From the NCBI GenBank assembly GCA_959347315.1, contig OY365810.1, forward strand, positions 29,969,385-30,033,384: a stretch of 64,000 bases of DNA, written 5' to 3'. The position numbers and the translations under genes are program-made. The notes under the pieces were generated by a model. It made no database searches. It saw only the letters and a program-made list of their open reading frames with translations, and was not told the DNA's origin. This document shows positions 37,501 through 44,035 of this stretch, piece by piece. Numbering within the stretch: position 1 is the first letter of the stretch; each line of letters opens with the position of its first letter. Origin of the DNA: Bimastos eiseni (lineage: Eukaryota > Annelida > Clitellata > Crassiclitellata > Lumbricidae).

Positions 37501-39258
37501 CTGCATTGATGGTTGAGAACAGGTAGGTGTCGAAGACTGGTCCACGATGTTGAACGAGTTAAGTAGCCGTTGCTAGCGTTAGATTGTATGAAATGGTCAT
37601 CCTGTGGGGCTGTATTTGTTGCTCTGTGTTTCAGCCTACCTGCCGGTCATCTCCAATGGCATAGTGGACTCCAACACGGTCATCGTTCGTCCAGTCTATC
37701 CACGAACCCAGTACACCTGCCAGTATGCTGGAGCGCCCAGAGTCAATGCTGGCCAGATTGCGCCACATTCGTCTTCTGGAGGTAGGTCGTCGCTCTGTCC
37801 CTTCGTCCTCTGATTCTCCTCTGGTTCTGCAGCTTTTTGTTTCTGTGTGTCTGCACAGTCATATTATACGGGTGAATTTGTTTCTGTGTTTATTGAAGCG
37901 AGGATGAGGATTGGAGAAGGATTGAAATGAGTGAGGGAATGGAGCTAGGCTGGAAAGGAATGAGGAAGAAATATGGACCTGGGGTTGGGATAAATGGATG
38001 GATTGAAATGGGAGAGAAATGGTTGAGAGAGTGTCTGGGTTTGGTGGAATGGGGAGGGAAGCTATCGAGTGAGGAAACGAGTAGTTTTGAGAGAAAATTT
38101 AGTTTTGGAAATAGATTTCAGGTTTTCTTTCAACTCTGTTGTCAGAGTCTTATTCTCATTGTCTGTGGTTGTCTTTGTCTGGCTAGATGCATTTGTTTCT
38201 GGTAGTATATGAGTCATCTTGTCTGTATCTTTAAATATTTGTGTGTAGGCATCTGTGTCTGTCTATTTGGCTTTTGGTCTGTGTAACTCCAGTCTGTTTT
38301 GACTGCTAGATACTCCAGGGCGCTCTGTTCAGGCGAGCAATCCTGCAGGTCATGTGAAGCCAGCATTCAGTCCATCTAGTCACGGCGCTGGCAGTGTCGC
38401 AGCAGGTGGCTGTGCTTCTAGAGATGCTCCGGCGGGTTCGAGTTCTCTGTCTCCAGCCGATGTGGCAGCAGATTCCGTATGTATTTCATGACAGTGCTTC
38501 CACATGTCATTATATTACTTACTACTAGTAGCTTACTTTTAAATTTAAATATTCTTATTACTAGTGTTGTATAAATAATTACTAACTAGTACCTCTGATA
38601 TTAGTAGCATTACTATTAGCGCTAATATGACTTAGATTGTTGCCTTTGGTTATTCTGTTACTGATAATATTGGATTACCACATGGTGTATAGAATAATGT
38701 TTAACTGAAATGACTCTGATGTTCTAAAGTAAACTTTTGTTTATTTTGTGGCGTAGTCTTTATTCATTCCTTTGTCGAGGGAATTCCATGTATTAATCCG
38801 TGGCATGTTGTTTCGATGCACATCTGCCTCTGCGATGCAACAGTAAAAGTTGTTACCAGTGTGAAGAAGTATGGTCAGATAATGAGAAGCATTCACTGCT
38901 TTGGTTGTGTTTCCAAGACATAGTCATTCACAGATTGTTGACTCAAGGCTTGACTCAAGGGTTGACTCAAGGGCCTCAGTTGGAAACTGAATCTTTCAAA
39001 AATTCCACTGTTAGACTTATTAGCTTTGACTAACATCGATAATAGTAGTAGAAGTCTTTGGAGTTGTTGTGATAATAGTTTTAACAGCATAAGAGGTGTT
39101 GGATGCCCGATTGAAAACAAAGTACATGAGTGTTCTGTGTTTGTGTTTTGTTGTGATAGAAGTCTTATTCTGCTGAAGAGTTGACGGCCGAAATGGCGAA
39201 CTTGGAGGGTCTGATGAAGGACCTGAGCGCCATAACGCAGCACGAGTTCGAGTGCTAG
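3081..39258 (+). CDS. neo1/dcc: DCC/neogenin-family netrin receptor, 25 coding exons
   Basis: Type I transmembrane receptor for netrins and, in the neogenin branch, RGM proteins. It acts at the cell surface in axon guidance, cell migration and adhesion. Joined exons: 3081-3144, 13382-13559, 15988-16112, 17294-17593, 17906-18068, 18795-18937, 20259-20540, 22011-22173, 23864-24009, 24508-24804, 25758-25807, 26627-26774, 27452-27562, 28057-28251, 29180-29275, 29892-30203, 31923-32030, 32858-33052, 33904-33972, 34553-34733, 35377-35528, 36810-36917, 37635-37781, 38310-38476, 39160-39258. They total 3,999 nt, 1,332 residues plus stop, with every junction in phase. Order: signal peptide 1-20, Ig1 about 30-122, Ig2 123-222, Ig3 223-324, Ig4 325-419, six FN3 domains 420-1026, linker, TM about 1072-1095, tail 1096-1332. 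All four Ig domains keep their Cys pair. Vertebrate DCC and NEO1 are about 1,450 residues; the difference is in linkers and tail. The start has a strong Kozak context (A at -3, G at +4). Confidence 0.93.
7440..7500 (-). repeat. GGGACTGGCAC interspersed repeat, copy 1 (minus strand)
   Basis: The reverse complement carries the shared core TTGGGACTGGCACTA preceded by a CCTCCTT segment, as in the copies near 19705, 29640, 54155 and 57398. Several diverged copies in both orientations indicate a dispersed SINE-like family. Confidence 0.55.
12655..12735 (+). repeat. TTTATATAGCRCC SINE-like repeat, degenerate copy
   Basis: A TCAA/TTAA-rich simple stretch is followed by GTAGCACCCCTTCAAG and a CAGAGGCACTC-like segment. 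This matches the order seen in the better copies at 41061-41160 and 53785-53893, with several differences. Confidence 0.45.
13382..13559 (+). CDS. neo1/dcc: Receptor exon 2: first half of Ig1
   Basis: It encodes residues 22-81, including the [15 protein letters not shown] lead-in, the first Ig cysteine in the ILHCVLQ strand, and the invariant Trp in VQWMKDG. The acceptor is AAATTGTGCAG and the donor CGCAG/GTAGGA. The sequence lines up with the start of DCC/NEO1 Ig1. The intron behind it holds a small hAT MITE 87 bp past the donor. Confidence 0.9.
13639..13752. mobile_element. hAT-type MITE, 98 bp, with perfect 8-bp duplication
   Basis: The element 13647-13744 starts CAGGGCTTGAAGTGGGA and ends with the exact reverse complement. 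It is flanked on both sides by the 8-bp ATTATAAT at 13639-13646 and 13745-13752. Perfect ends and a perfect 8-bp duplication are diagnostic of hAT transposition and suggest a fairly recent insertion. It lies in receptor intron 2. Confidence 0.88.
14181..14466 (+). repeat. Tandem duplication, two 143-bp units
   Basis: The unit beginning AGTGCCTAAGGAGTAAACTG at 14181 is repeated at 14324 with only a few substitutions. A shorter, more diverged partial copy with TTTTCTAATTCTAAT and TATTTCAGTA words follows at about 14510-14600. It is intronic with no coding signal. Confidence 0.85.
15988..16112 (+). CDS. neo1/dcc: Receptor exon 3: second half of Ig1
   Basis: It encodes residues 81-122 with [11 protein letters not shown], the DDGDYRC motif carrying the second Ig cysteine, and an [16 protein letters not shown] strand that matches vertebrate DCC/NEO1. 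The acceptor is TCTCTTTTCAG and the donor GCAT/GTACGT. Confidence 0.9.
16706..16921 (-). mobile_element. tRNA-derived SINE with Pol III promoter, copy 1
   Basis: Read on the minus strand, the head has a tRNA-like A box (TGGCTGATCGGTTAGAGCA, 16897-16915) and a B box (GGGTTCGACCC, 16849-16859), spaced as in tRNA genes. A body follows, containing a GCTCTGCAGTACAACTGCAA segment. Diverged body copies lie at 52394-52556 and 59533-59643, all in the same orientation. It is in receptor intron 3. Confidence 0.8.
17009..17058. repeat. TA dinucleotide microsatellite
   Basis: An uninterrupted run of TA of about 49 bp in receptor intron 3, likely length-polymorphic. Confidence 0.95.
17294..17593 (+). CDS. 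neo1/dcc: Receptor exon 4: Ig2 in a single exon
   Basis: It encodes residues 123-222 and holds the complete second Ig domain. Features are [12 protein letters not shown], the first cysteine in VMLSCAIGG, Trp in IEWLKDD, and the second cysteine in FGRYKCRAT. Acceptor and donor (TCTG/GTGAGA) are strong and phase 1 at both ends. Base composition is clearly more GC-rich than the flanking introns. Confidence 0.93.
17906..18068 (+). CDS. neo1/dcc: Receptor exon 5: first half of Ig3
   Basis: It encodes residues 223-277: [20 protein letters not shown], then the YCG cysteine and IGWLKDG tryptophan. The acceptor is TTCTTAACAG and the donor CTCAG/GTATGT. A short tract of CAT/ACC trinucleotide-like repeats follows in the intron. 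Confidence 0.9.
18795..18937 (+). CDS. neo1/dcc: Receptor exon 6: second half of Ig3
   Basis: It encodes residues 277-325, with [11 protein letters not shown] and the [14 protein letters not shown] motif carrying the second cysteine of Ig3. The acceptor TTATTCAG/C keeps phase with exon 5. Another AG four bases downstream would shift the frame and is not used in this model. The donor is CCTAG/GTATAT. Confidence 0.88.
19690..19780 (+). repeat. GGGACTGGCAC interspersed repeat, copy 2
   Basis: The copy reads CCTCCTTTATCCAGGCTTGG then GACTGGCACTGTCAGAGTG, the best-preserved form of the shared core. It lies in receptor intron 6. Confidence 0.65.
20130..20168. repeat. Degenerate GTAC/GCAC tetranucleotide tract
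   Basis: Alternating GTAT, GTAC and GCAC units in receptor intron 6, about 90 bp before the Ig4 exon. Confidence 0.8.
20259..20540 (+). CDS. neo1/dcc: Receptor exon 7: Ig4
   Basis: It encodes residues 325-419 and contains the whole fourth Ig domain: the [11 protein letters not shown] cysteine, VQWYQNG tryptophan, the conserved [15 protein letters not shown] strand, and [15 protein letters not shown]. It is among the most conserved stretches with vertebrate DCC (IPSDYFQIVGGSNLRILG). In DCC-family proteins the four Ig domains fold into a horseshoe. Confidence 0.94.
22011..22173 (+). CDS. neo1/dcc: Receptor exon 8: first half of FN3-1
   Basis: It encodes residues 419-473, with [20 protein letters not shown] then WKQP, the typical proline-leucine start and Trp of an FN3 domain, and [13 protein letters not shown]. 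The acceptor is GTTGTTTTAG and the donor ATTCG/GTGGGT, leaving phase 2. Confidence 0.92.
22530..22554. repeat. AT microsatellite
   Basis: A short pure AT run in receptor intron 8, upstream of the 688-bp hAT-type element. Confidence 0.9.
22775..23462. mobile_element. 688-bp hAT-type MITE, copy A
   Basis: The ends are TAGGGCATAACCG and its exact reverse complement. The flanking 8-mers CCTGCAAT (22767-22774) and TGTGCAAT (23463-23470) agree at six of eight positions, as expected of an older hAT duplication. A closely similar copy of the same length is at 35911-36598. The interior is AT-rich and has no transposase-like frame. It lies in receptor intron 8. Confidence 0.88.
23864..24009 (+). CDS. 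neo1/dcc: Receptor exon 9: second half of FN3-1
   Basis: It encodes residues 473-522: [20 protein letters not shown] then [14 protein letters not shown], the conserved FN3 Leu-Pro-x-Thr-x-Tyr turn and following strand. Vertebrate DCC has the matching RERVLNT. The exon is short and easy to miss. The acceptor is GATTATGTTAG and the donor GAAG/GTTAGC. Confidence 0.9.
24088..24118. repeat. GAT trinucleotide microsatellite
   Basis: About ten ATG/GAT units just inside receptor intron 9, in a wider stretch rich in GAT words. Confidence 0.9.
24508..24804 (+). CDS. neo1/dcc: Receptor exon 10: FN3-2 in a single exon
   Basis: It encodes residues 522-621: [20 protein letters not shown] then [17 protein letters not shown], and the [17 protein letters not shown] strand. 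Phase 1 at both ends. The donor GATG/GTAACA is the first repeat unit of a minisatellite that fills the next 470 bp, and the reading frame stays open into it. Confidence 0.93.
24805..25275. repeat. Minisatellite of 18-bp units at the exon 10 donor
   Basis: About 25 copies of an 18-bp unit, consensus TCATCTTGTCGTAACTTC with T/C, A/T variants, begin at the 5' splice site of exon 10. Each unit contains a GTAAC word like the real donor. The array yields long open frames on both strands (SSCRNF-type and YDKMRS-type repeats), which are repeat artefacts and not genes. Confidence 0.93.
25471..25540. repeat. Compound CA and TA microsatellite
   Basis: A CA run passes into a TA run, in receptor intron 10 downstream of the minisatellite. 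Confidence 0.93.
25758..25807 (+). CDS. neo1/dcc: Receptor exon 11: 50-nt exon at start of FN3-3
   Basis: This very short exon encodes residues 621-637, [17 protein letters not shown], which matches VPSGPPQNVSLEVVNS in DCC. The acceptor is TTTCCTAG and the donor TCA/GTAAGT, an excellent match. It joins exon 12 in phase 0, the only phase-0 junction among the FN3 exons. Confidence 0.86.
26627..26774 (+). CDS. neo1/dcc: Receptor exon 12: middle of FN3-3
   Basis: It encodes residues 638-687: [20 protein letters not shown] then YKVRCKQKK, including the domain's Trp and the GYKVR strand. The acceptor is TTTCTGCAG and the donor GTTG/GTAAGA. Confidence 0.9.
27452..27562 (+). CDS. neo1/dcc: Receptor exon 13: end of FN3-3
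   Basis: It encodes residues 687-724: [20 protein letters not shown] then [16 protein letters not shown]. This corresponds to [20 protein letters not shown] in DCC, and AQDL to the NDLDE at the FN3-3/FN3-4 border. The acceptor is TTTTCTAG and the donor GGAG/GTTAGT. Confidence 0.9.
28057..28251 (+). CDS. neo1/dcc: Receptor exon 14: first part of FN3-4
   Basis: It encodes residues 724-789, including [38 protein letters not shown] and QRYHTIRGL. The IRGYIIGYGVG motif is a hallmark of DCC/NEO1 FN3-4. The donor is CTAT/GTGAGT. Confidence 0.94.
29180..29275 (+). CDS. neo1/dcc: Receptor exon 15: end of FN3-4 and linker
   Basis: It encodes residues 789-821: [20 protein letters not shown] then [10 protein letters not shown], nearly identical to the DCC segment [16 protein letters not shown]. 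The donor ACGA/GTAAGC comes right after the domain, giving a short linker to FN3-5. Confidence 0.93.
29640..29770 (+). repeat. GGGACTGGCAC interspersed repeat, copy 3
   Basis: It carries GGCACTGTGCGATAGCAGAG, ATCATTAGCACCACCC and then CTTGGGACTGGCACTGTCAG. The same order of words is found at 54155 and 57398, so the family is at least 110 bp long. It lies in receptor intron 15. Confidence 0.65.
29892..30203 (+). CDS. neo1/dcc: Receptor exon 16: FN3-5
   Basis: It encodes residues 821-925, a full FN3 domain: [59 protein letters not shown] and TWSLSV. In DCC and neogenin, FN3-5 contributes to netrin and RGM binding. The linker to FN3-4 is short, comparable to the short DCC isoform. Confidence 0.94.
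30760..31680 (-). pseudogene. Non-LTR retrotransposon reverse transcriptase remnant
   Basis: Minus-strand frames from 31680 down to 30760 read [17 protein letters not shown], then [17 protein letters not shown] with the YVDD catalytic motif, LMINMDKTK, and further on [28 protein letters not shown] and [14 protein letters not shown]. This order (catalytic motif, thumb, C-terminal tail) is that of a LINE endonuclease-reverse-transcriptase protein. The frame is broken by shifts and the endonuclease half is absent, so it is a dead 5'-truncated copy. It lies antisense in receptor intron 16; the clade is not assigned. Confidence 0.9.
31923..32030 (+). CDS. neo1/dcc: Receptor exon 17: first half of FN3-6
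   Basis: It encodes residues 925-961: [20 protein letters not shown] then [16 protein letters not shown], matching DCC VSWQPPLEANGKIT. The acceptor is TATTTATTTAG and the donor ACCG/GTCAGT. Confidence 0.92.
32196..32293. repeat. GA-rich microsatellite
   Basis: GAGAGACAGA-type purine-rich units in receptor intron 17. Open frames rich in Arg/Glu across it are composition artefacts. Confidence 0.9.
32858..33052 (+). CDS. neo1/dcc: Receptor exon 18: second half of FN3-6
   Basis: It encodes residues 961-1026: [54 protein letters not shown] and PTIVFRT. In DCC/NEO1 the equivalents are DDWIMETISGDRL and YYFRIQARN. FN3-6 takes part in netrin/RGM recognition. The donor is CACA/GTGAGT. Confidence 0.94.
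33904..33972 (+). CDS. neo1/dcc: Receptor exon 19: extracellular juxtamembrane linker
   Basis: This short exon encodes residues 1026-1049, [21 protein letters not shown] followed by RG. It is a Gly/Pro-rich linker without a domain, and low conservation here is normal. It is kept because splice sites are good (GTGTTGCAG and GGAG/GTAGGA) and the phase fits both neighbours. As a phase 1-1 exon of 69 nt it could be skipped without changing the frame. Confidence 0.75.
34553..34733 (+). CDS. neo1/dcc: Receptor exon 20: transmembrane segment
   Basis: It encodes residues 1049-1109. The membrane helix [20 protein letters not shown] then LAIF spans about 1072-1095 and is followed by the basic stop-transfer CHRKQ. 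The acceptor is CATCATTTAG. The donor is the weakest in the gene (GACA/GTATTC), chosen because it alone gives the phase needed by exon 21; the frame would otherwise run to a stop at 34792. Confidence 0.85.
35377..35528 (+). CDS. neo1/dcc: Receptor exon 21: cytoplasmic P1 motif
   Basis: It encodes residues 1109-1160 with [17 protein letters not shown] at about 1118-1134. [12 protein letters not shown](M/L)K is the conserved P1 region of DCC and neogenin tails, which binds signalling partners. The rest is acidic and Ser-rich. The donor TTAG/GTCTGT is modest. Confidence 0.93.
35590..35707. repeat. 118-bp foldback element
   Basis: CTTCTGCGGCCAAA at 35590-35603 is matched by its exact reverse complement at 35694-35707. 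The interior is AT-rich. No clear target duplication is seen. It starts 62 bp after the exon 21 donor. Confidence 0.75.
35911..36598. mobile_element. 688-bp hAT-type MITE, copy B, with perfect 8-bp duplication
   Basis: A second copy of the element at 22775-23462, same length and closely similar throughout. The ends are TAGAGCATAACCG and CGGTTATGCCATA. A perfect direct repeat ATGGCATT flanks it (35903-35910 and 36599-36606). It lies in receptor intron 21, so both known copies are in the same gene. Confidence 0.92.
36810..36917 (+). CDS. neo1/dcc: Receptor exon 22: cytoplasmic MIP-D motif
   Basis: It encodes residues 1160-1196 with [15 protein letters not shown]. The same short block occurs between P1 and P2 in vertebrates (AKLMIPMD in DCC, PKMMMPFDSQPPQP in NEO1). 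The acceptor is TTGTTAG and the donor GAGT/GTAAGT. Confidence 0.9.
37198..37267 (+). repeat. tRNA-like sequence, probable SINE head
   Basis: The 70-bp segment has 7-bp complementary ends (TGCGATG and CATCGCA), a GTGGTTAGTGTGCTGG A-box-like word and a GGTTTCAAATCCC B-box-like word. The D and anticodon arms do not fold well, so it is a decayed tRNA-derived element and not a working tRNA. A related GTAGTGGTCAGCATACTGG word follows at about 37390. Confidence 0.5.
37635..37781 (+). CDS. neo1/dcc: Receptor exon 23: central cytoplasmic tail
   Basis: It encodes residues 1196-1245: [27 protein letters not shown] and [23 protein letters not shown] may be the remnant of the VRPTHPLRSF segment that starts the P2 region in vertebrates, but the rest of P2 is not recognisable. 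It is kept for its splice sites (TGTTTCAG, GGAG/GTAGGT) and phase. Confidence 0.78.
38310..38476 (+). CDS. neo1/dcc: Receptor exon 24: Ser/Ala/Gly-rich tail
   Basis: It encodes residues 1245-1300, rich in Ser, Ala, Gly and Pro, with no domain. Higher GC than the flanks, a CTGCTAG acceptor, a TCC/GTATGT donor and phase agreement with exon 25 support it. Confidence 0.78.
38936..38972. repeat. Three tandem TTGACTCAAGG units
   Basis: Three 11-bp units lie in the last receptor intron, each carrying TGACTCA, the consensus AP-1 (TRE) site. This may be coincidental repeat content. Confidence 0.7.
39160..39258 (+). CDS. neo1/dcc: Receptor exon 25: cytoplasmic P3 motif and stop
   Basis: It encodes residues 1301-1332: [20 protein letters not shown] then [12 protein letters not shown] and TAG at 39256-39258. 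The [20 protein letters not shown] block is the P3 helix at the very C-terminus of DCC and neogenin, which mediates receptor multimerisation and UNC5 and FAK contacts. A five-residue HEFEC extension follows it. Confidence 0.95.
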   Translation, partial: KSYSAEELTAEMANLEGLMKDLSAITQHEFEC

Positions 39259-39714
39259 TCACAAGCAAGTTGGCACTGCAATTGATATTGCGCAAGCACC
39301 GATTGATCCATTCCCCACTGGACCACATTGTCTGGACCACGAGGAACCAACGACACCACCTATTGTCCAAGATCTGCCAGGACAGCGTAGTTTGGCTACT
39401 TGGGCAGTAATAGTTTGGGGTGACCGTATGACTTGAGCGGGGTTGTAGTTGAGAAGTAGATGTTGATGCTCTTTACATTCATGGATGATCGATCTCTGAG
39501 GTCTTGCGTTTGAGAACAACTCAGTGGTTGTTTATGTGGTTATTAATGGTTCTCATCTGGGTAGGTGTTCTTTATCGCTGAGTATACTTTATTTGGTCTT
39601 TACTTCGGAATAATTTAGACTGAGGAAACCTGCAAAATTGTTTTTTATTTTGTGTGAACGTCTGCTGTTTTTATATGTATGTTACCTTCAGTATTGAAAC
39701 TGCTATTAACAAAT

Positions 39715-39866
39715 GAAGCCTTCATCGGAAAAACTGCGGAAGTCCATTTTCGGTTTATTTCATATATTCCCCTAAAAAAATTTTTAAATCTACAGATATT
39801 ATGTCTGTAGAATTTAAAATTTCTTTAAAGTCTAAAGTCTTCCGCGGTTCTTCCGATGAAGGCTTC
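39715..39866. mobile_element. 152-bp foldback MITE in the probable receptor 3' UTR
   Basis: The arm GAAGCCTTCATCGGAA and about 14 further bases are matched, with few differences, by the reverse complement ending at 39866. The 4-bp AAAT flanks both sides (39711-39714, 39867-39870). It starts 456 bp past the receptor stop codon, so it is probably transcribed as a long hairpin. Confidence 0.8.
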
Positions 39867-41060
39867 AAATGAAGCTGGAAGTCTGATGAGGATCGATCAA
39901 TGGCTACATTCTTCCAATTACTTACCAGTTGTTTTGCTTTGCAGTTTTAGCTACATTTCAGAATGTAACATAAAAGACATCTAAATGTGCCACCAGAATT
40001 TCATTAATTGCAGTGTATAATTAGAACAGTTTCGAACTATAGTCAGGTACACAGAGAATAGTTGTTGAGGTTTCAACGTGTAGGTCTTCTTTGAACGTCT
40101 CGGCTTAGTAACTGTAAAGATGTTGGGAGGGTCTGCAGACTAAAATATCTCAAGTTGTTTCATATACATAATAACAACATTAGATTTTGACCTTCGTTGT
40201 GTATATTGGTAGACTGAACAAGTTTTGGCACCCATGTATTTTTATAATTAAACACTGCCAGAGAAGCTTTGACATGTTCATATGTACTGAGAGCTACTAA
40301 TTTCTCGTGACCTCTGGGTAAACCTTGATTGAAATCAGCTGGTATTGTCTTAAAAGTATGTGGTAGATTTCATGGTTATCGTTATGATGTAATGTAATAA
40401 AGGTCACGTAGTTCACACGTTTAATTAAAACTGTTATGTAGAGGTAGTCTTGCTTGCATTTTGACTTTTGCATATGTCTTAACGATGTTATTTCAATGCG
40501 TTCCACATTCAGACAGCTGTTAGACAGGCTTTCTGTACAAAATACAGAAATCTGACTATTGTCTGACTTTTGCAATGAATGTGTTAAATCATGCACGGTC
40601 TGTGTATGAAATACAGCATGTGCTGAGTATGTTTTTATGCTGATAAACTGTATTCTTCTCTGGAATGTGCTTTGCACACAGACAATTAATGGGATCTCTG
40701 TTAAAATGTGCCAAAGTTTTGGATTTTGATTAATAAATGATCTCATGTTTTATACTTACAACACGGTTGTCATTGAGACGCAAAACTCTAATGTGTCTTT
40801 TGAGATAAAAAAATCATGGAATATATGTTATTGTTTTTTAAAGCTGCATTCTCTTGTCATCTTAATTAAGCTTCAGGAAATATGGTCTTCCATTTCATTG
40901 TGTCTGCTGAGTTTACAAAAGTTGTATGAGCATGTGGTGAACTTTAAATTTAAAAGTTCAAGATTTGAGAGTAATTCACGTCTTTGTATATATATTCATA
41001 AAAATCATGGGTAATGATAATACAGTGATTATTTGTAGTACAATATGCAGGACTGAGATC

Positions 41061-41160
41061 ATTCACTCATTCATTCATTACGAAGATTTATATAGCACCC
41101 CTTCAAGGCTGCTACTCAGGAGCAACCCTGGCACGGCTAATAAGAACAGTTTTAAGGCTG
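41061..41160 (+). repeat. TTTATATAGCRCC SINE-like repeat
   Basis: ATTC/TCAT repeats are followed by ACGAAGATTTATATAGCACC, CCTTCAAGGCTGC and CTCAGGAGC. This is almost identical to the copy at 53785-53893, so the two are young or actively conserved. It is intergenic. Confidence 0.8.
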
Positions 41161-43728
41161 TAATTCATCAGAATTACTGATGATGTGCACAGTCTCAAGC
41201 AATTGGATACTAGCAATACCTATAAAAGCTGACTTGTCAGTCAAATAAAAGGGAGTAAAGATATACAGTGTGCGCTTGTTAAGACAAGTCGTCAAGAGAC
41301 GTGCCTTTTGATACATCGTTTAAACTAAGTTGCATATTTAAAGGAATATTGTGGAAAAGTTAATAATTGATGCTACATTACAGTTCTTGTATGAACTATT
41401 TATTAACTGATACTATATGTAAATGGCTTCAGGGGATAGAACACCAATTTCAATTATGGACAATTATTCTTCCAGATGAAGTCCATGTTGACCTTATTTG
41501 AACCTTAAAAAGTTTATTAGTATCTGACAGCTGTTGGTTATCATGTTAGTCACAGCTTTCTCTTTGAATAATTTTTCAGACTTGCATCATTGAATTACTA
41601 ATAAGTTTTTAAAGTTCAATTTGAGCAGAAGCTGAGTAAATGAAGAGATTTGAAACATTAAATAATGACATAAGTAATCAGTTGTGTGCATAATATGGTG
41701 TGAGTTTATATCCAGAACCATCCATAATAGTGCAATGAACTGCTCTTTTATGATCTAGTGTCAAATGCGGCAGAGCATCTGTATATTTTTAGAGTTGTTG
41801 TGGGGTCCAAAATGTTAACACATCTTCATCATTCTGTGCAAAAAATTTCATGATACTGCTTGATAAATTAATGATGACGATGATGGGTTTGAAAGGTTTT
41901 CTGAAATGTTACACAGCGGTAAATAATATTTGTCTGTCGTGATGATAATTGTTTGGCAGCATTTCAAACAGGTGGCTTGCAAATGAAGGGGAATGATTGC
42001 AACAGCTTAATGATGCTGATAGCTGTAGCTTCAGAGCAGAATGTGGCACACAGACAAAAGGATATAGTTTGCAACACATTAACTACACGAAGACAGATGG
42101 AGCTGATAAATTTACCATTTACCCACCACATGGTGAAACGTTAATGATCTAGTTAGGAAAATTCTTAAGTCTATGGAGTCTTTGTGTAAATGAAATTGTC
42201 ACATGCAAATGCACTGCTGTAAATATATACCTCATATTTATTTGGTAATCATTGTGGGGAAACTGTGCGGTTTATTATAAAAGAAACTACTTTGTATTTT
42301 ATGTACCAATTAGAAACAATTAAATGCAATCAGACGTGTTTGTTCATTAATTGTACACTAGTTCTTCAATTCAAACTTAATTAGTTAGATGAAGACAGCC
42401 ACCCCTTTAATCTCAGAGGTCATCATGCATACCTATGCAGCCTGCAACTCCTACAAAGGGTGATGAAACTATCACCTCATCGAATTTTCTTTACACAGTG
42501 TAAGTATTACATATACCAATGTTTTAATTGAGTTATTTTGATGAGGTCAACGATGATGGTGAGAGCAATAATTGATGAATATGGGGAGATTTTAAGTACG
42601 ATGGCATAGGTAGCTGGGGGCGACGAAATCTGATGACTTTTGTAGACGTAAATGTTATTTATACTTGACTTTCGAAGTCGATATGTGAGATTATGTTCTT
42701 GCGTACATGGGAGAAACAAGTTAAAGATGGGCTATGGCTCTTTACAGCAGGATCCAGCAATAAACGACCACAATAAACAACCCTCTGCCAGACACCATAT
42801 ATAAATGAATTCGTGAGATTAATCATGATGGTCACATCAATTAATATAATTTTTATTGTCTCCAATCACGTGTACAGTATTTCTTAACAGAACATTGATA
42901 CAACCATGCATAGCCAATACGATTAAAATAGCATGATAGAATATAACATGAAGTGTCAACTGGACAACACGTTGTTGATTAAACTTAGCATTGAGGTTGG
43001 AGGCAATTGGAAAAGAAAACTCCCTTTCATATTAGTATTGTTTAACTATAATACTCTTATTGTTTTGACACAATCGAAAGCATACCAAAATACTCGATGA
43101 CAAACGCTGGCTTGTTGTCTCATGGAGCTCTAAAACGACCGATTTTTTTAAATTAAATCGCTTAAAATAAGAATGCGATTCCAGATATGAGAGAACTATT
43201 ATGCCAAAACTTTCGCATTAAACCACCTTACAATTGCAAGTAGTGCATTTTTTAGCATACATTTATCTTGCGACTTTTTCACACTCAGCTATTGTTTTGG
43301 TGTGTCGCTATGACAACCGATGTTTTCGCCTATTGGTTAAGCAGGGTCATGTGATCTGGACAGATTCGGGTCAACTTGAACATCGAGAGTTGACAAAAAA
43401 AACTGTTTTGTGACAATAACAACTCAATAGGAAACCGAACCAGTCTAAGTAAAACATCGGCTGTTTAAACTGTTTTAAAGTCAACATCCTGTATTAGTTA
43501 TAACCGGATTTACGCATTGCACGAAGTACGTAAACATATACACAGCCGTTAACAGAAAAATTATCTAGCGCCAAACCAGTATTTCCTCGAATTTAATGTT
43601 TTATTAGTCACAAGACTTTTAGTGATTCATGCAACCTGTCGTTAAAACACAGGGTTTTTTACGTGGACGTCTTGGTCTGTAGTTGATTTCTGTAAGTCTG
43701 GAATCAGCGTAGGGTTTTGGAGTTGACT

Positions 43729-43800
43729 ATGCCTCTTTGTTATGTTATGGGTCTAAAAGTAACATGAGACGTGTTTACAGGTGTGGTCTTTACTGGAAAT
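43729..43800 (+). pseudogene. Possible decayed THAP-like start (tentative)
   Basis: A short frame reads MPLCYVMG and, after a one-base shift, KSNMRRVYRCGLYWK. MPxCxxxGCKSN is how many THAP-type DNA-binding domains begin. No downstream part of the domain is evident, so this may be chance or a transposon scrap. Confidence 0.2.
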
Positions 43801-44035
43801 CTAGGTTGAACATATGCACAGAAACTACTCAAAAGTGTGACCATGGTGTGTGGATTTTTCAGCTGATTCCAAAATTAGACAACCCTCGGTGCCCTATGCT
43901 GAATCTGTGATATTTCAGTCTTGCTATATAACTTCACCTACATTTATATTTTTTTGTAGTTAACAAACCACTTTCAGGTAAGCAGTAACATATAATTCTA
44001 TATGTCATCATGGTCCAGTGCCATCCACCAGCGCT

